Assembly (NCBI RefSeq): GCF_006874475.1
Contig: NZ_VIRM01000021.1
Span: 1 to 64,000 of the forward strand
Source: Microbispora hainanensis
GTDB lineage: Bacteria > Actinomycetota > Actinomycetes > Streptosporangiales > Streptosporangiaceae
Length of the DNA: 64,000 nt
Reading direction: 5' to 3'
Part shown: positions 31,256 to 40,561 of the stretch, in pieces
Position numbering within the stretch: position 1 is the stretch's first letter
How the letters are laid out: the number at the start of each line of letters is the position of its first letter
Made by a program: the position numbers and the translations under genes
Notes under the pieces: model-generated
The model's database searches: none
Told to the model about the DNA's origin: nothing
The model's input: the letters and a program-made list of their open reading frames with translations, nothing else

Positions 31256-32206
31256 GTGGAGCTGCCATTCCTGAATTGGCTGTATACGGCGGTGGCCTGG
31301 GTGATCACCCAGATCCACGCCGGCTACAGCACTTTCATCCCCTCCAGCAGCGGTCTCAACTGGGCGCTGACCATCATCACGCTGACCGTGCTGATGCGTC
31401 TGCTGATCTTCCCGCTCTTCATGAAGCAGATGCGCTCGTCGCGCAAGATGCAGGAGCTGGCGCCCAAGGTCCAGGAGCTGCGCAAGAAGTACAAGAACGA
31501 CAAGCAGCGCATGAACCAGGAGGTCATGCGGCTGTACCAGGAGGCGGGCGCCAACCCGCTCGGGGGCTGCCTCCCGATCGTCGCGCAGTTCCCGATCTTC
31601 ATCTCGATGTTCACCGTGCTGCGGGCCATCGCCGAGGACCGGGCCGTTTTCGGCATGACCAAGGAGCTGGTGAACAGCGCGCGTTCCGCGCACATCCTCG
31701 GCGCGCCGCTGGCGGCGAAGTTCTTCGACAGCGCCGAGGTCATCCGGAGTCTCGGTGCCGATCCGGTGACGACGAAGATCGTCCTCGCCTGCTTCGTGGC
31801 CGTCAGCTCGTGCACCACGTTCCTCACCGTCCGGCAGAGCGTGAAGCGCTCGATGGCGCAGATGCCGGACAACCCCATGGCGCAGCAGCAGAAGATCCTG
31901 ATGTACATCTCGCCGCTGTTCGCCATCTTCAGCCTGAACTTCCAGCTCGGTCTGATCCTTTACTGGGTGACCACCAACCTGTGGACACTCGGCCAGCAGC
32001 ACTGGTTCTACAGCCGTCACCCGATGCCGGTCGTGGACGAGAAGGGCAACATCACCACTCCCGAGCCGACGAACGGCATCTTCACCAAGCTGGTGGGGAA
32101 GCCCAAAGCGCCGGCGCAGCCTGAGCCGGAACCCGCCCCCAAGATCGTCCGTCAGCAGCCGACGCGCCAGCCCCGCAGCAAGCGCACCGGCAGCAAGAAG
32201 TCGTAG
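31256..32206 (+). CDS. yidC: Membrane protein insertase YidC
   Basis: A 316-residue Oxa1/YidC insertase that places membrane proteins into the bilayer, alone or with SecYEG. Five hydrophobic segments are visible, starting with PFLNWLYTAVAWVITQI. The conserved cytoplasmic hairpin (MQELAPKVQELRKKYKNDK) and NPLGGCLPIVAQFPIFISMF are present. The positively charged groove residue is in TVLMRLLIFPLF. The C-terminal tail after LVGKPKAPAQPEPEP is basic and Pro-rich. GTG start, four bases after yidD. Confidence 0.95.
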   Translation: MELPFLNWLYTAVAWVITQIHAGYSTFIPSSSGLNWALTIITLTVLMRLLIFPLFMKQMRSSRKMQELAPKVQELRKKYKNDKQRMNQEVMRLYQEAGANPLGGCLPIVAQFPIFISMFTVLRAIAEDRAVFGMTKELVNSARSAHILGAPLAAKFFDSAEVIRSLGADPVTTKIVLACFVAVSSCTTFLTVRQSVKRSMAQMPDNPMAQQQKILMYISPLFAIFSLNFQLGLILYWVTTNLWTLGQQHWFYSRHPMPVVDEKGNITTPEPTNGIFTKLVGKPKAPAQPEPEPAPKIVRQQPTRQPRSKRTGSKKS

Positions 32207-32224
32207 GAGAAGGAGAGTCCGGAC

Positions 32225-32719
32225 GTGACCGAAGCTGAGGAGACCCTCAAGCCTGCTCCCGACATCGAAGCCCTTGAACAGGAGGGCGAGATCGCGGCGG
32301 ACTATCTGGAGGGCCTGCTCGACATCGCCGACCTGGACGGCGACATCGACATGGACGTCGAGGGAGACCGTGCCGTGGTCTCGATCGTCGGCGTCAAGGG
32401 CGAGGAGCTCGTGGGACCCGGCGGCGAGGTGCTGGAGGCGCTGCAGGAGCTGACGCGCCTGGCCGTGCACCGCCAGACGGGCGAGCGTTCCCGGCTCATG
32501 CTCGACGTGGGTGGCTATCGGGAGCGGCGCCGCGCCGAGCTCACCAAGGTGGGCGCCGCGGCCGCCGACGACGTCAAGCGCACCGGCGAGCCGAAGGCGC
32601 TCAAGCCGATGACGCCGTTCGAGCGCAAGATCGTTCACGACGCGGTCGCCGCGGCCGGCCTGCGCAGCGAGTCCGAGGGCGAGGAGCCCCGCCGCTTCGT
32701 GGTGGTCCTGCCCGCCTGA
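32225..32719 (+). CDS. jag: Jag/KhpB-like RNA-binding protein (KH-R3H)
   Basis: A 164-residue single-stranded nucleic-acid-binding protein. An acidic N-terminus is followed by a KH domain (GEELVGPGGEVLEALQELTR) and an R3H domain (GYRERRRAELTKVGAAAADD, then MTPFERKIVHDAVA). It is the standard partner of yidC near oriC and ends the rpmH operon. Confidence 0.92.
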   Translation: MTEAEETLKPAPDIEALEQEGEIAADYLEGLLDIADLDGDIDMDVEGDRAVVSIVGVKGEELVGPGGEVLEALQELTRLAVHRQTGERSRLMLDVGGYRERRRAELTKVGAAAADDVKRTGEPKALKPMTPFERKIVHDAVAAAGLRSESEGEEPRRFVVVLPA

Positions 32720-32753
32720 TCGCCTTCACAGTTCCGACAGTTTCGACGCGGGG

Positions 32754-32792
32754 AAGCCGCCGGTCCCGACATCCGGGACCGGCGGCTTTTCC
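32754..32792 (+). terminator. Rho-independent terminator after jag
   Basis: A perfect 13-bp stem, GCCGCCGGTCCCG with CGGGACCGGCGGC, a four-base loop, and a TTTT tract at the end. It closes the rpmH-jag transcription unit. Confidence 0.92.
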
Positions 32793-32902
32793 GTCCTGTA
32801 CGTCCCTTCCTCGCCCTCCCGCTCTGGCCGGGTCCGCACCGTCGGCCGTCGCCGAGAGGGAAGGACGGTTACCCTTGGCCAAGAGCGTTCCTGGATGAGT
32901 GA

Positions 32903-33586
32903 GTGATGACGGAGAGCAACGAGCTGCCCGAGGCGCCCCCGGTGGCCCGGGAGATTTTCACCGGCGAGGCGTTGGAGCGGGCTCGGCTGTTCGCCGAGTT
33001 GCTCGCCGGGCCGGGCGTGGTGCGGGGACTGCTGGGGCCGCGCGAGGTGCCCCGCATCTGGGACCGGCACCTGTTGAACTGTGCGGTCGTGGAGGAGGCG
33101 GTCCCGCCGGACTCGACTCTGATCGACATCGGCTCGGGCGCCGGCCTCCCCGGCCTCGTGCTCGCGATCGTCCGGCCCGACGTGACGGTGACGCTGCTGG
33201 AGCCGCTGCTGCGCCGCACCGTGTTCCTGTCGGAGTGCGTCGAGGCGCTCAAGCTCGACAACGTGGAGGTGCTGCGCGGGCGGGCCGAGGAACTCGCCGG
33301 CAAGCGCGTTTTCGACGTGGCGACGGCGCGGGCGGTCGCGCCGCTCGACCGTCTGCTGTCGTGGTCGATGCCGCTGCTGCACGAGGGCGGGGAGTTGCTC
33401 GCGATGAAGGGGGAGAGGGCCCAGGAAGAGCTGGACGCCGCCCGCCCTCGATTGGATTCGTTCGGCGTGAGGCACGTCGAGTTGGTCACAGTGGGGCGCG
33501 GTAGGGTCGAGCCGCCCGCGACCCTCGTTCGCGTCGTCGCCGGACGGTCTCCGCGAACGGACACGCGGAGGCGACGAAAGAGGTGA
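32903..33586 (+). CDS. rsmG: 16S rRNA (guanine-N7) methyltransferase RsmG
   Basis: A 227-residue AdoMet-dependent enzyme that methylates G527 of 16S rRNA. The AdoMet-binding motif is LIDIGSGAGLPGLVLAI. It also has IWDRHLLNCAVV and FDVATARAVAPLDRLLSWSMPLL. The start is GTG 32903 or the next codon, ATG 32906. The C-terminus is Arg/Lys-rich. Location upstream of parA is standard. Loss of RsmG gives low-level streptomycin resistance in other bacteria. Confidence 0.94.
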   Translation: MMTESNELPEAPPVAREIFTGEALERARLFAELLAGPGVVRGLLGPREVPRIWDRHLLNCAVVEEAVPPDSTLIDIGSGAGLPGLVLAIVRPDVTVTLLEPLLRRTVFLSECVEALKLDNVEVLRGRAEELAGKRVFDVATARAVAPLDRLLSWSMPLLHEGGELLAMKGERAQEELDAARPRLDSFGVRHVELVTVGRGRVEPPATLVRVVAGRSPRTDTRRRRKR

Positions 33587-33740
33587 GCCGGTGGCGGACG
33601 CCGGATCAGGCGGTGTGACAGCGGGCCTGGGTTGGCCGGAGACTCGGCTCCCCCTACGCTGGGAGATCGCGACAGCAGGCCGGTCCTCCGGGGTGGGCTG
33701 GCCTCGTCCCCCTGTCTCGCCGGTCGAAAGGACGACGACC

Positions 33741-34682
33741 GTGTCCCAGACCCCCCTTAACCCTGGCGATTCGCCGCTGGTACGAGAGGCACTGAGTTCT
33801 GTGGTTTCACGTGAAACAGCCGCCACGCCCCCGCAGGCGGCTGCGCCTTCCGTCGGTTACTCGACGCGCGACGAGGGGTCCTGGCCCCGGCCTTCCCGGT
33901 GTCGCGTGATGACGGTGGCCAACCAGAAGGGCGGCGTGGGCAAGACCACCACGGCCGTCAACCTCGCGGCAGCGCTGTCCATGCACGATCAGCGCGTTCT
34001 CGTGGTCGACCTCGACCCGCAGGGCAACGCGTCCACGGCGTTGGCGACAGAACACCGGTCGGGGATGCCGTCGGTGTACCAGGTGCTCGTGGACGACATG
34101 CAGCTGTCGCAGATCGTGAAGCCGGTCCCCGACATGCCCAACCTCTACTGTGCTCCGGCGACCCTCGACCTTGCGGGCGCGGAGATCGAGCTGGTTCCGA
34201 TGGTCGGCCGGGAGACCCGTCTGCGGCGGGCGCTCGCCTCGTTCGACTCGATGGAGTTCGACTACATCCTCATCGACTGCCCGCCGTCGCTGGGCCTGCT
34301 GACCGTGAACGCCATGGCGGCGGCGCAGGAGGTGCTGATCCCCATCCAGTGCGAGTACTACGCCCTGGAGGGGCTCACGCAGCTTCTGCAGAACGTGGAA
34401 CTGGTGCGCGCGCACCTCAACCAGACGCTGTCGGTCTCGACTATCCTGCTCACGATGTACGACGGGCGCACCCGCCTCGCTTCCCAGGTGGCCGAGGAGG
34501 TGCGCTCCCACTTCGGAGACACCGTGCTCGACGCCGTCATCCCCAGGAGCGTCCGCGTCTCCGAAGCGCCCAGCTACGGCCAGTCGGTCATGACGTACGA
34601 CCCGGGTTCGAGCGGGGCACTGGCCTACATGGGCGCCGCTCGCGAGATCGCCTACCGCGCCGCGGCCCTCACCGGGGCCTGA
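33741..34682 (+). CDS. parA: Chromosome-partitioning ATPase ParA (Soj)
   Basis: A 313-residue deviant-Walker ATPase that segregates origins with ParB. Key motifs are NQKGGVGKTTTAVNLA, LVVDLDPQGNAS and FDYILIDCPPSLGLLT. The GTG at 33741 (SQTPLNPGDSPLVREALSS) was preferred because GAAAGGA is nearby; the frame stays open back to GTG 33591, just after rsmG, which would add 50 poorly conserved residues. A perfect parS palindrome lies within the first 26 codons. Confidence 0.94.
   Translation: MSQTPLNPGDSPLVREALSSVVSRETAATPPQAAAPSVGYSTRDEGSWPRPSRCRVMTVANQKGGVGKTTTAVNLAAALSMHDQRVLVVDLDPQGNASTALATEHRSGMPSVYQVLVDDMQLSQIVKPVPDMPNLYCAPATLDLAGAEIELVPMVGRETRLRRALASFDSMEFDYILIDCPPSLGLLTVNAMAAAQEVLIPIQCEYYALEGLTQLLQNVELVRAHLNQTLSVSTILLTMYDGRTRLASQVAEEVRSHFGDTVLDAVIPRSVRVSEAPSYGQSVMTYDPGSSGALAYMGAAREIAYRAAALTGA
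33804..33817. promoter_or_regulatory. parS: parS centromere site 1
   Basis: A perfect palindrome GTTTCACGTGAAAC, the conserved bacterial parS core bound by ParB. It is inside the 5' coding part of parA. Confidence 0.95.
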
Positions 34683-35136
34683 CGGCGTGGCGTAGGCGGC
34701 ACCGTCCGGACGGCGGGAGAGATCGCGTGCGGACGAGCACGTGCCGGCAAGGCGTTCCTGGCCCCGGCGCAGCCGATGCGCCGGGGCAGCACCGGGGCGG
34801 GGGCGATTCCGGGGTCGTGGAAGTTCAGAAAGGCCCCCACTTCTGAGCCGTGACGACCCTGGGCGGCCGCAGCTGCCGCACGTGCCGGCTGTGACAGGCA
34901 AGATTTCGGCATCTGATGGCCTCCGGACGTTCATGGATCCGAGCGTCATGGGCTTCGAGACGCTCACACCGGCACACGTGCCGACGTATGGGGCGGGCTG
35001 TCCACAGCTGGACGCGCGTCGACTCATGGCGGGGCTTCGCAGCGGTACTCTCTCCTGGTGTGTGCGTGCCGGTGCCCAGTGACTCCGAGTCGCTGGGCAT
35101 TGGCTTCTGTGCGGGTGCGGGCGTGAAGGAGCAGCG
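34683..35136. other. parA-parB intergenic region
   Basis: 454 bp with no credible gene. A strong hairpin with a perfect 10-bp stem (GCCCCGGCGC at 34761-34770 with GCGCCGGGGC at 34778-34787, 7-base loop, no T-tract) may terminate or attenuate the parA transcript. The GAGTCGCTGGGCATTGGC area just before parB probably holds the parB promoter; I cannot assign its elements. Confidence 0.55.
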
Positions 35137-36123
35137 GTGAGCCAGCAGCGTCGGGGACTGGGCAAGGGTCTTGGGGCACTGATCCCCACGGGACCGATCG
35201 TCGATCCGGCGTCCACGGCGAGCGCTCCCCCTCTCGGCCTGCAGTCGACCGCGCCGGGCACGCCGGCGACGGGCCTGCGTCCGGTGGAGGGCGCCTACTT
35301 CCAGGAGATCGAGGTCGACTCCATCTCCCCGAACCCACGGCAGCCGCGGGAGGTGTTCGACGAGGACCGGCTCGGCGAGCTCGCGGCGTCCATCAAGGAG
35401 GTCGGCCTGCTGCAGCCGGTCGTCGTCCGCGCCGTGGAGGACGGCCGTTTCGAGCTCATCATGGGGGAGCGGCGGTGGCGCGCCTCGCAGCTCGCCGGGC
35501 TTGACCGCATCCCCGCGATCGTCCGGAGCACGCAGGACGACGAAATGCTCCGTGAGGCGCTGATCGAGAACCTCCAGCGGGAGCAGTTGAACGCCCTGGA
35601 GGAGGCGGCGGCCTATCAGCAGCTGCTGGACGACTTCGGAGCCACGCACGAGGTGCTGGCCAAGAAGGTCGGACGGTCGCGCTCGCACATCAGCAACACC
35701 CTGCGATTGCTGAACCTTCCTCCCGAGGTGCAGCGCCGGGTGGCAGCAGGGGTTATCAGTGCCGGGCATGCGCGGGCGCTTCTGGCGCTGAACGACCCCG
35801 CCGCCCAGGAGCGGCTGGCGATCCGGATTGTGGCCGAGGGCCTGTCGGTCCGGACCGTCGAGGAGATCGTGGCTCTGGGCGAGGCGACCGCCGGGCCGGC
35901 GCCGCGCAAGCCCCGGGCGAAGAAGCCGACCGCCCCCGCGCTACGCGATCTGGCGGATCGCCTCTCGGACCACTTCGAGACGAAGGTGAAGGTCGATCTC
36001 GGCAGCCGGAAGGGTCGCATCGTGGTCGAGTTCTCCACGATCGACGACCTGGAGCGCATCATCGACACGATGGCGCCGGATGCCGCCCACGCGATGCGCA
36101 GCAGGGGCATCACGGCGGAGTGA
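35137..36123 (+). CDS. parB: Chromosome-partitioning protein ParB (Spo0J)
   Basis: A 328-residue CTPase clamp that loads at parS. It starts SQQRRGLGKGLGALIPTGP. The CTP-binding region includes ISPNPRQPREVFDEDRLGEL and GERRWRASQLAG, with ENLQREQLNALEEA following. The helix-turn-helix is KKVGRSRSHISNTLRLLNLP. The C-terminal dimerisation domain ends AMRSRGITAE. The GTG start has AAGGAGCAGCG directly upstream. Confidence 0.96.
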   Translation: MSQQRRGLGKGLGALIPTGPIVDPASTASAPPLGLQSTAPGTPATGLRPVEGAYFQEIEVDSISPNPRQPREVFDEDRLGELAASIKEVGLLQPVVVRAVEDGRFELIMGERRWRASQLAGLDRIPAIVRSTQDDEMLREALIENLQREQLNALEEAAAYQQLLDDFGATHEVLAKKVGRSRSHISNTLRLLNLPPEVQRRVAAGVISAGHARALLALNDPAAQERLAIRIVAEGLSVRTVEEIVALGEATAGPAPRKPRAKKPTAPALRDLADRLSDHFETKVKVDLGSRKGRIVVEFSTIDDLERIIDTMAPDAAHAMRSRGITAE

Positions 36124-36149
36124 CCGCAGAGCCTGCGGCAGGAAAACCG

Positions 36150-36202
36150 CGCCCCCGTGGTCGGGGGCGGCGAGGGCGGCATCCGGGTGGCTGCCGCCCT
36201 CG
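36150..36202 (+). terminator. Double hairpin after parB
   Basis: Two adjacent stems: CGCCCCC/GGGGGCG (36150-36156, 36163-36169) and a perfect 11-bp stem CGAGGGCGGCA/TGCCGCCCTCG (36171-36181, 36192-36202). No T-tract. They probably end the parB transcript. Confidence 0.6.
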
Positions 36203-36244
36203 CGGCGTCCCGGCCCGGGCGCAGTACAGGCGCCCCTGCCGCAG

Positions 36245-36258
36245 GTTTCACGTGAAAC
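36245..36258. promoter_or_regulatory. parS: parS centromere site 2
   Basis: A perfect GTTTCACGTGAAAC palindrome, 122 bp after the parB stop. Confidence 0.95.
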
Positions 36259-37688
36259 ATCGCGCCCAGTGCCCCGCAAGTTGAGCCTGGGGTCGTGTGT
36301 CGCCCCCTCCGTTGCGAGCAGGCTCGCAGCCCGTTCGCTCACCGGCGTCCCTGCGAGCCCTCGTCGCCTTTACCAATGCCTGACCACGCCCCGTTGCGGT
36401 CCTCCCGGCTGCCCGACCGGGTGTCCCCGGCGCTCACATGGGTTGGTTGGCCACAGGAGGCCGACCGCTTGGCTGCGCCGTGGTTTCCGGCGGCCAGCCA
36501 CGCCTTGATCGGAGCCGTCTAATGCGGTGTCCAGGAGCCTCGGCCGGGTCGGTCACTGCGCCGGAAGGAGCCCTCCGGTGCCCGCGGAGCCCACTCCGCT
36601 CCCTCTGCTCGCGAACGGGCGCACTTGCAGACGTCCATTCGAGCCGCCCCGGCGGCGTCGACGGGGTAGATCGGCACCCGATGCCTGGGAGCAGAGGCGA
36701 TCGCCTCCTGAAGCGAGGTCTCCACCAGGTGCTCATGGACCAGACCGCCACGGCGCTCGGCCCCCTCTCACGACCACGACTGGGGCCGCTCGGTGTGGTC
36801 CCCCCCGGATCGCCCCCGACGCGGACCCGACGCGGACCCGACGATGACCGTGATCGCCTCGGATCCCCGGCGGCCTGGGAGGGCTCCTCCGCCGGCGACT
36901 CCTACACCACCGAGGCCGACGTTATGTTCGGGGTGCCCCCAGCGCAAGAGGCAGACATGCCTCCCGGCTGGCGGCGGCAGGACGGAGTGCCGCCGGGGTG
37001 CCGGGTCGCGATGGGGGAGGGTGCGTGGGGCGCCCCTGGAGACGCTGTCTTCCGTGTCATGCTCCGATGCGTCGATGGGGAAGCCGGACCAGGCGGCTGA
37101 TAGGCGCGTCAGCCTCGTCGGGCCATCCCCTGGCGTTCGTGCCTCAACCACCGTCCGGACGAGGGAGCGGAGCGGAAGGGAGTGAGGACCGCAGCGAAGG
37201 CCCAGGCCCGGGCCCCGCGGAAATTCGGAGCTTGCGAGGGATTTTCGTGGGTGGAGCGGAGCGGACTTCGGGAGGACCGGAGGTTCCTTCCGGCGCAGTG
37301 ACCGGAACCCGGCCAAGCATCACACTGACTCCCTCGGCTACGCGCCCCCACGCAACCGATCCCGCGACCATTCTCACGACCGTTCTCACGACCCCAAGCC
37401 AGGCCAACCCGTCCCTAGAGTTCCCGCGCATGGGCCGCGCGAGCGTGTGGCCGGTGGGCTCCGCGCGGTTCTTAGCCGGGGGGCTGGGTGAGCCTTGTGG
37501 TCGCGGGGTTGTCCGCGTAGGGCGGCGCGGCTGGGGTCTGTGAGGGTTTTTTGGTCGGGGCAAGCTAGTGTGCTTCGTGGTCGTGAGGTCGGTCACGGGG
37601 TCGGTCTGGCTTGGGCGCGCGCCGCGGCTGTCCTCACCCACCCCAATGCACACCAACTCCCCCTCTAGGACTGGCCTGGAGGAGGAGT

Positions 37689-37702
37689 GTTTCACGTGAA
37701 AC
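37689..37702. promoter_or_regulatory. parS: parS centromere site 3
   Basis: A perfect GTTTCACGTGAAAC palindrome, 10 bp beyond the ddl stop codon. Confidence 0.95.
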
Positions 37703-37711
37703 GGAGGCGAG

Positions 37712-38665
37712 TCAGCCGCGGGCGGCGGCGAGCTCCAGGAGTCCCTTGCACAACGTGCCGAGATCGCGGCCCGCAGCCTCCGCGGCCATGGGCAGCAGGG
37801 AGGTCTCCGTCATGCCGGGTGCCACGTTCACTTCGAGGAAGTACGGCTTGCCGTCGGCGTCGACGATGAGGTCGGTGCGGGAGATGTCGCGCAGGCCGAG
37901 CGCGGTGTGGGCGGCGACCGCCATGCCGGCACACGCCTCGGTGGCCTCGCGGGAGAGCCGAGCCGGCGCGAAGAACTCGGTCTGCCCGGCCGTGTATCGG
38001 GCGGCGTAGTCGTAGACGCCTCGGTCGGGCACGATCTCCACCGGCGGAAGCGCGACCGGCCCGTCGCCGAGATCCACCACGGAGACCGCGACCTCCACAC
38101 CCTGGACGTACCGCTCGATGAGTGCGGTGTCGCCGTAGGCGAAGCACCCGACCATCGCGGCGGGCAACTCTTCCGCCGTGCGCACCATGGAGGCGCCCAG
38201 CGCGGACCCGCCGCGCGAGGGCTTGACGAAGAGCGGCAGGCCGAGCCGGTCGATGATGCGGGCGAGCACGGCCGTGGCGCCGAGATCGTGGAACGTCTCC
38301 TTGGGCAGCGCGACCGAGTCGGGCGTGTTCAGCCCCCAGGAGCGGACGACCGCCTTCGCCGTGGGCTTGTCGAACGCGACCCGGCAGGCGTCCGGCGTGG
38401 CACCGACGTAGGGCACGTCGAGCAGTTCCAGCACCGAGCGGATAGCGCCGTCCTCGCCGGCGCCGCCGTGCAGGGTGACGAAGACCGCGTCCGGGGGGTC
38501 CGCCAGCACGCCGGGCACGAGGGTGGCGTCGGCGTCGCGGGTCTCCACGTCCACGCCGGCGGCCCGCAGCACCTCCGCGACGCGGCGTCCCGAGCGGATG
38601 GAGACCTCACGCTCGTAGGAGAGCCCTCCCGCCAGGATGAGCACGTGGCCCAGATCGCTCATCAC
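37712..38665 (-). CDS. ddl: D-alanine--D-alanine ligase
   Basis: A 317-residue ATP-grasp enzyme that makes D-Ala-D-Ala for peptidoglycan. It shows VLILAGGLSYEREVSIRSG at the N-terminus, TLHGGAGEDGAIRSVLELL, KPSRGGSALGASMV (ATP-grasp loop) and ISRTDLIVDADGKPYFLEVN (metal ligands) with NVAPGMTETSL at the end. This short ligase next to parAB is common in Streptosporangiales-like genomes, and a second longer Ddl may exist elsewhere. Start at 38665 or the next codon (MSDLGH). Confidence 0.92.
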   Translation of the reverse strand: MMSDLGHVLILAGGLSYEREVSIRSGRRVAEVLRAAGVDVETRDADATLVPGVLADPPDAVFVTLHGGAGEDGAIRSVLELLDVPYVGATPDACRVAFDKPTAKAVVRSWGLNTPDSVALPKETFHDLGATAVLARIIDRLGLPLFVKPSRGGSALGASMVRTAEELPAAMVGCFAYGDTALIERYVQGVEVAVSVVDLGDGPVALPPVEIVPDRGVYDYAARYTAGQTEFFAPARLSREATEACAGMAVAAHTALGLRDISRTDLIVDADGKPYFLEVNVAPGMTETSLLPMAAEAAGRDLGTLCKGLLELAAARG

Positions 38666-38975
38666 GCCTCACCGCCCATGCGCTCCACCACGGCGCCGAT
38701 CGCGGTCCAGCGGTGATTCGTCTCGCCTGGCCCGAGTCGCGTCCCCCTCCACGGACGCGCGGGGGGCGATCCTTGGGTCATCGTTCGCTCGCTCACGAAG
38801 AGGGCCTTTCTCGCCTCGACAAGTCAGTACGGCCAGCCTGAACAGGCTAGTGCCCCGCCCGCGCCGCCGCGTCGTCGCGTCAGGTCTCAGACGAGGTCGT
38901 ACTTGTGCCAGAGCCGCCCATGAGCGGTGCCATGGGCGGCTCCTCCGTCACGTTGGGGCAGCGGCCGTACCGTGT
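38666..38975. terminator. Gap between aminotransferase and ddl, with hairpin
   Basis: 310 bp without a gene, holding the ddl upstream region and the aminotransferase downstream region. A perfect 11-bp stem, AGCCGCCCATG (38912-38922) with CATGGGCGGCT (38931-38941), lies 35 bases after the aminotransferase stop and probably terminates it. No T-tract. Confidence 0.6.
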
Positions 38976-40301
38976 TCAGGCGAGATCCGGGCCGGGAGTG
39001 TCGACGCCAGAGTGCCCCGGTGTGGAGCCCGTGCCGAACGTGTCCCGCAGCCGTAGCTCCTGCTCGATCACGCCGGCCAGGCGGCGCACGCCCTCCTTGA
39101 TGCGCTCGGGCTCCGGATAGCAGAACGACAGGCGCATGTTCCGCGAGCCGCCGCCGTCGGAGTAGAAGCCGGTGCCGGGCACGAACGCGACCCGCTCGGC
39201 GACCGCGCGAGGGAGGATCGCCTTGGAGTTGAGCCCCTCGGGGAGGGTCATCCAGACGAAGAACCCGCCGGCGGGGCGGGTCCACGTGCAACCGGGCGGC
39301 ATGAGCACGTCGAGCGCGCCGAGGAGCGCGTCGCGCCGCTCACGGTAAAGCTCGCGGAACGACTTGATCTGCTCCCGCCACGGCTGGGTGGCGAGATACT
39401 GCCCGACGGCGAGCTGGGTGAAGGACGAGTGCGACAGCACCGCCGACTCCATGGCCAGGACCAGTTTGTCGCGTACGGCGTGCGGGGCGAGGGCCCAGCC
39501 AACGCGGAAGCCGGGGGCGAGGGTCTTGGAGAACGAGCCGAGGTAGACCACGCCCTCGGGGTCGTCGGCCCGCAGCGCCCGCATCGGTTCCCCGTCGAAC
39601 CCGAGCAGGCCGTAAGGGTTGTCCTCCACCACGAGGACGCCGGCGCGGCGGCAGATCTCCAGCACCTGGCGGCGGCGCACCTCGTTGAGGGTGACGCCGG
39701 CCGGGTTCTGGAAGTTGGGGATCGTGTAGAGGAACTTGATCCGGTTGCCGGCCGCCTGGAGCGCGTAGATGGTCTGCGCGAGGGCCTCGGGGATGAGGCC
39801 CTGGTCGTCCATCGCGATGTGCACGACCTTGGCCTGGTAGGCGCTGAACGTCCCGAGCGCGCCAACGTACGAGGGTCCCTCGGCGAGCACGACGTCGCCG
39901 GGGTCGATGAAGATCCGGGTGATCAGGTCGAGCGCCTGCTGTGAGCCCACCGTGACGACCACGTCGTCGGCGTTCGCCTCGATGCCCTCCATGCGCATGA
40001 CCTCGCAGATCTGCTCGCGCAGGGCGGGGTCGCCCTGCCCGGAGCCGTACTGCAGAGCCACGGAGCCGCGCGAGGCGACCAGGTCGGCGACGAGCTCGCT
40101 GACGAGATCGAGGGGGAGCGCGTTCACGTACGGCATGCCGCCGGCGAGCGAGACCACCTCGGGCCTCGACGCGACGGCGAAGAGAGCTCGGATCTCGGAG
40201 GCGACCATCCCGGCAGCGCGGGCGGCGTACCTGTCGACGTAGGCGTCAATGCGCGACCCTTGAGTCGCGTTCGTCCGACCGTGATCAAGCTCTTGTGCCA
40301 C
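38976..40301 (-). CDS. PLP-dependent aminotransferase, fold type I
   Basis: A 441-residue class I/II aminotransferase related to 2-aminoadipate/aromatic aminotransferases (the LysN/MocR-like group, without a GntR domain). Features: VVSLAGGMPYVNALPL, QYGSGQGDPALREQI, TIPNFQNPAGVTLNEVRRR, VVEDNPYGLLGFDG, and the PLP-binding lysine in GSFSKTLAPGFRVGWALAP. The substrate cannot be fixed from sequence. Its position near parAB and ddl is conserved in related actinomycetes, but its link to them is unknown. Confidence 0.88.
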   Translation of the reverse strand: MAQELDHGRTNATQGSRIDAYVDRYAARAAGMVASEIRALFAVASRPEVVSLAGGMPYVNALPLDLVSELVADLVASRGSVALQYGSGQGDPALREQICEVMRMEGIEANADDVVVTVGSQQALDLITRIFIDPGDVVLAEGPSYVGALGTFSAYQAKVVHIAMDDQGLIPEALAQTIYALQAAGNRIKFLYTIPNFQNPAGVTLNEVRRRQVLEICRRAGVLVVEDNPYGLLGFDGEPMRALRADDPEGVVYLGSFSKTLAPGFRVGWALAPHAVRDKLVLAMESAVLSHSSFTQLAVGQYLATQPWREQIKSFRELYRERRDALLGALDVLMPPGCTWTRPAGGFFVWMTLPEGLNSKAILPRAVAERVAFVPGTGFYSDGGGSRNMRLSFCYPEPERIKEGVRRLAGVIEQELRLRDTFGTGSTPGHSGVDTPGPDLA

Positions 40302-40561
40302 GGTCCACCTCCGATCACGTAGCCGAGAAATCCAGGGTACGGTAACGCGCCACTCCGATCACAACAGGGTATTGACCATCAAGGGCCCCTTTTCTTGCAT
40401 TCCCGCACCACTGGTTTCGGCCGGCCCAACCCCTTTAATGGTCGTCGGCGGCTGTTGTGGCGCGCCCGCTCCCGGCCCTTCCCCTGAGTTACGATGCGAG
40501 CTGGAGACGCCGTATTCGCGCGCTTTTCTGGCAGGACTCCTGACGGGGATTGGGGCATCAC

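Larger units (their letters stand above)
36203..37711. other. Long gene-poor region between parB and ddl
   Basis: About 1.5 kb with no credible gene. Open frames exist on both strands (for example 36438-37100 and 36768-37316), but they lack a good start site, recognisable domains and normal protein composition. Two parS sites mark its two ends. Short direct repeats are visible: CCCGACGCGGA twice, followed by a variant, at 36815-36848, and two adjacent TTCTCACGACC copies near 37372-37395. It may serve as a ParB loading and spreading zone. Confidence 0.55.

Noticed and set aside
36438-37100. A 220-codon frame in the parB-ddl gap
   Set aside because: No ribosome-binding site, Pro/Gly/Arg-rich composition and overlapping equally long frames on both strands; treated as non-coding.
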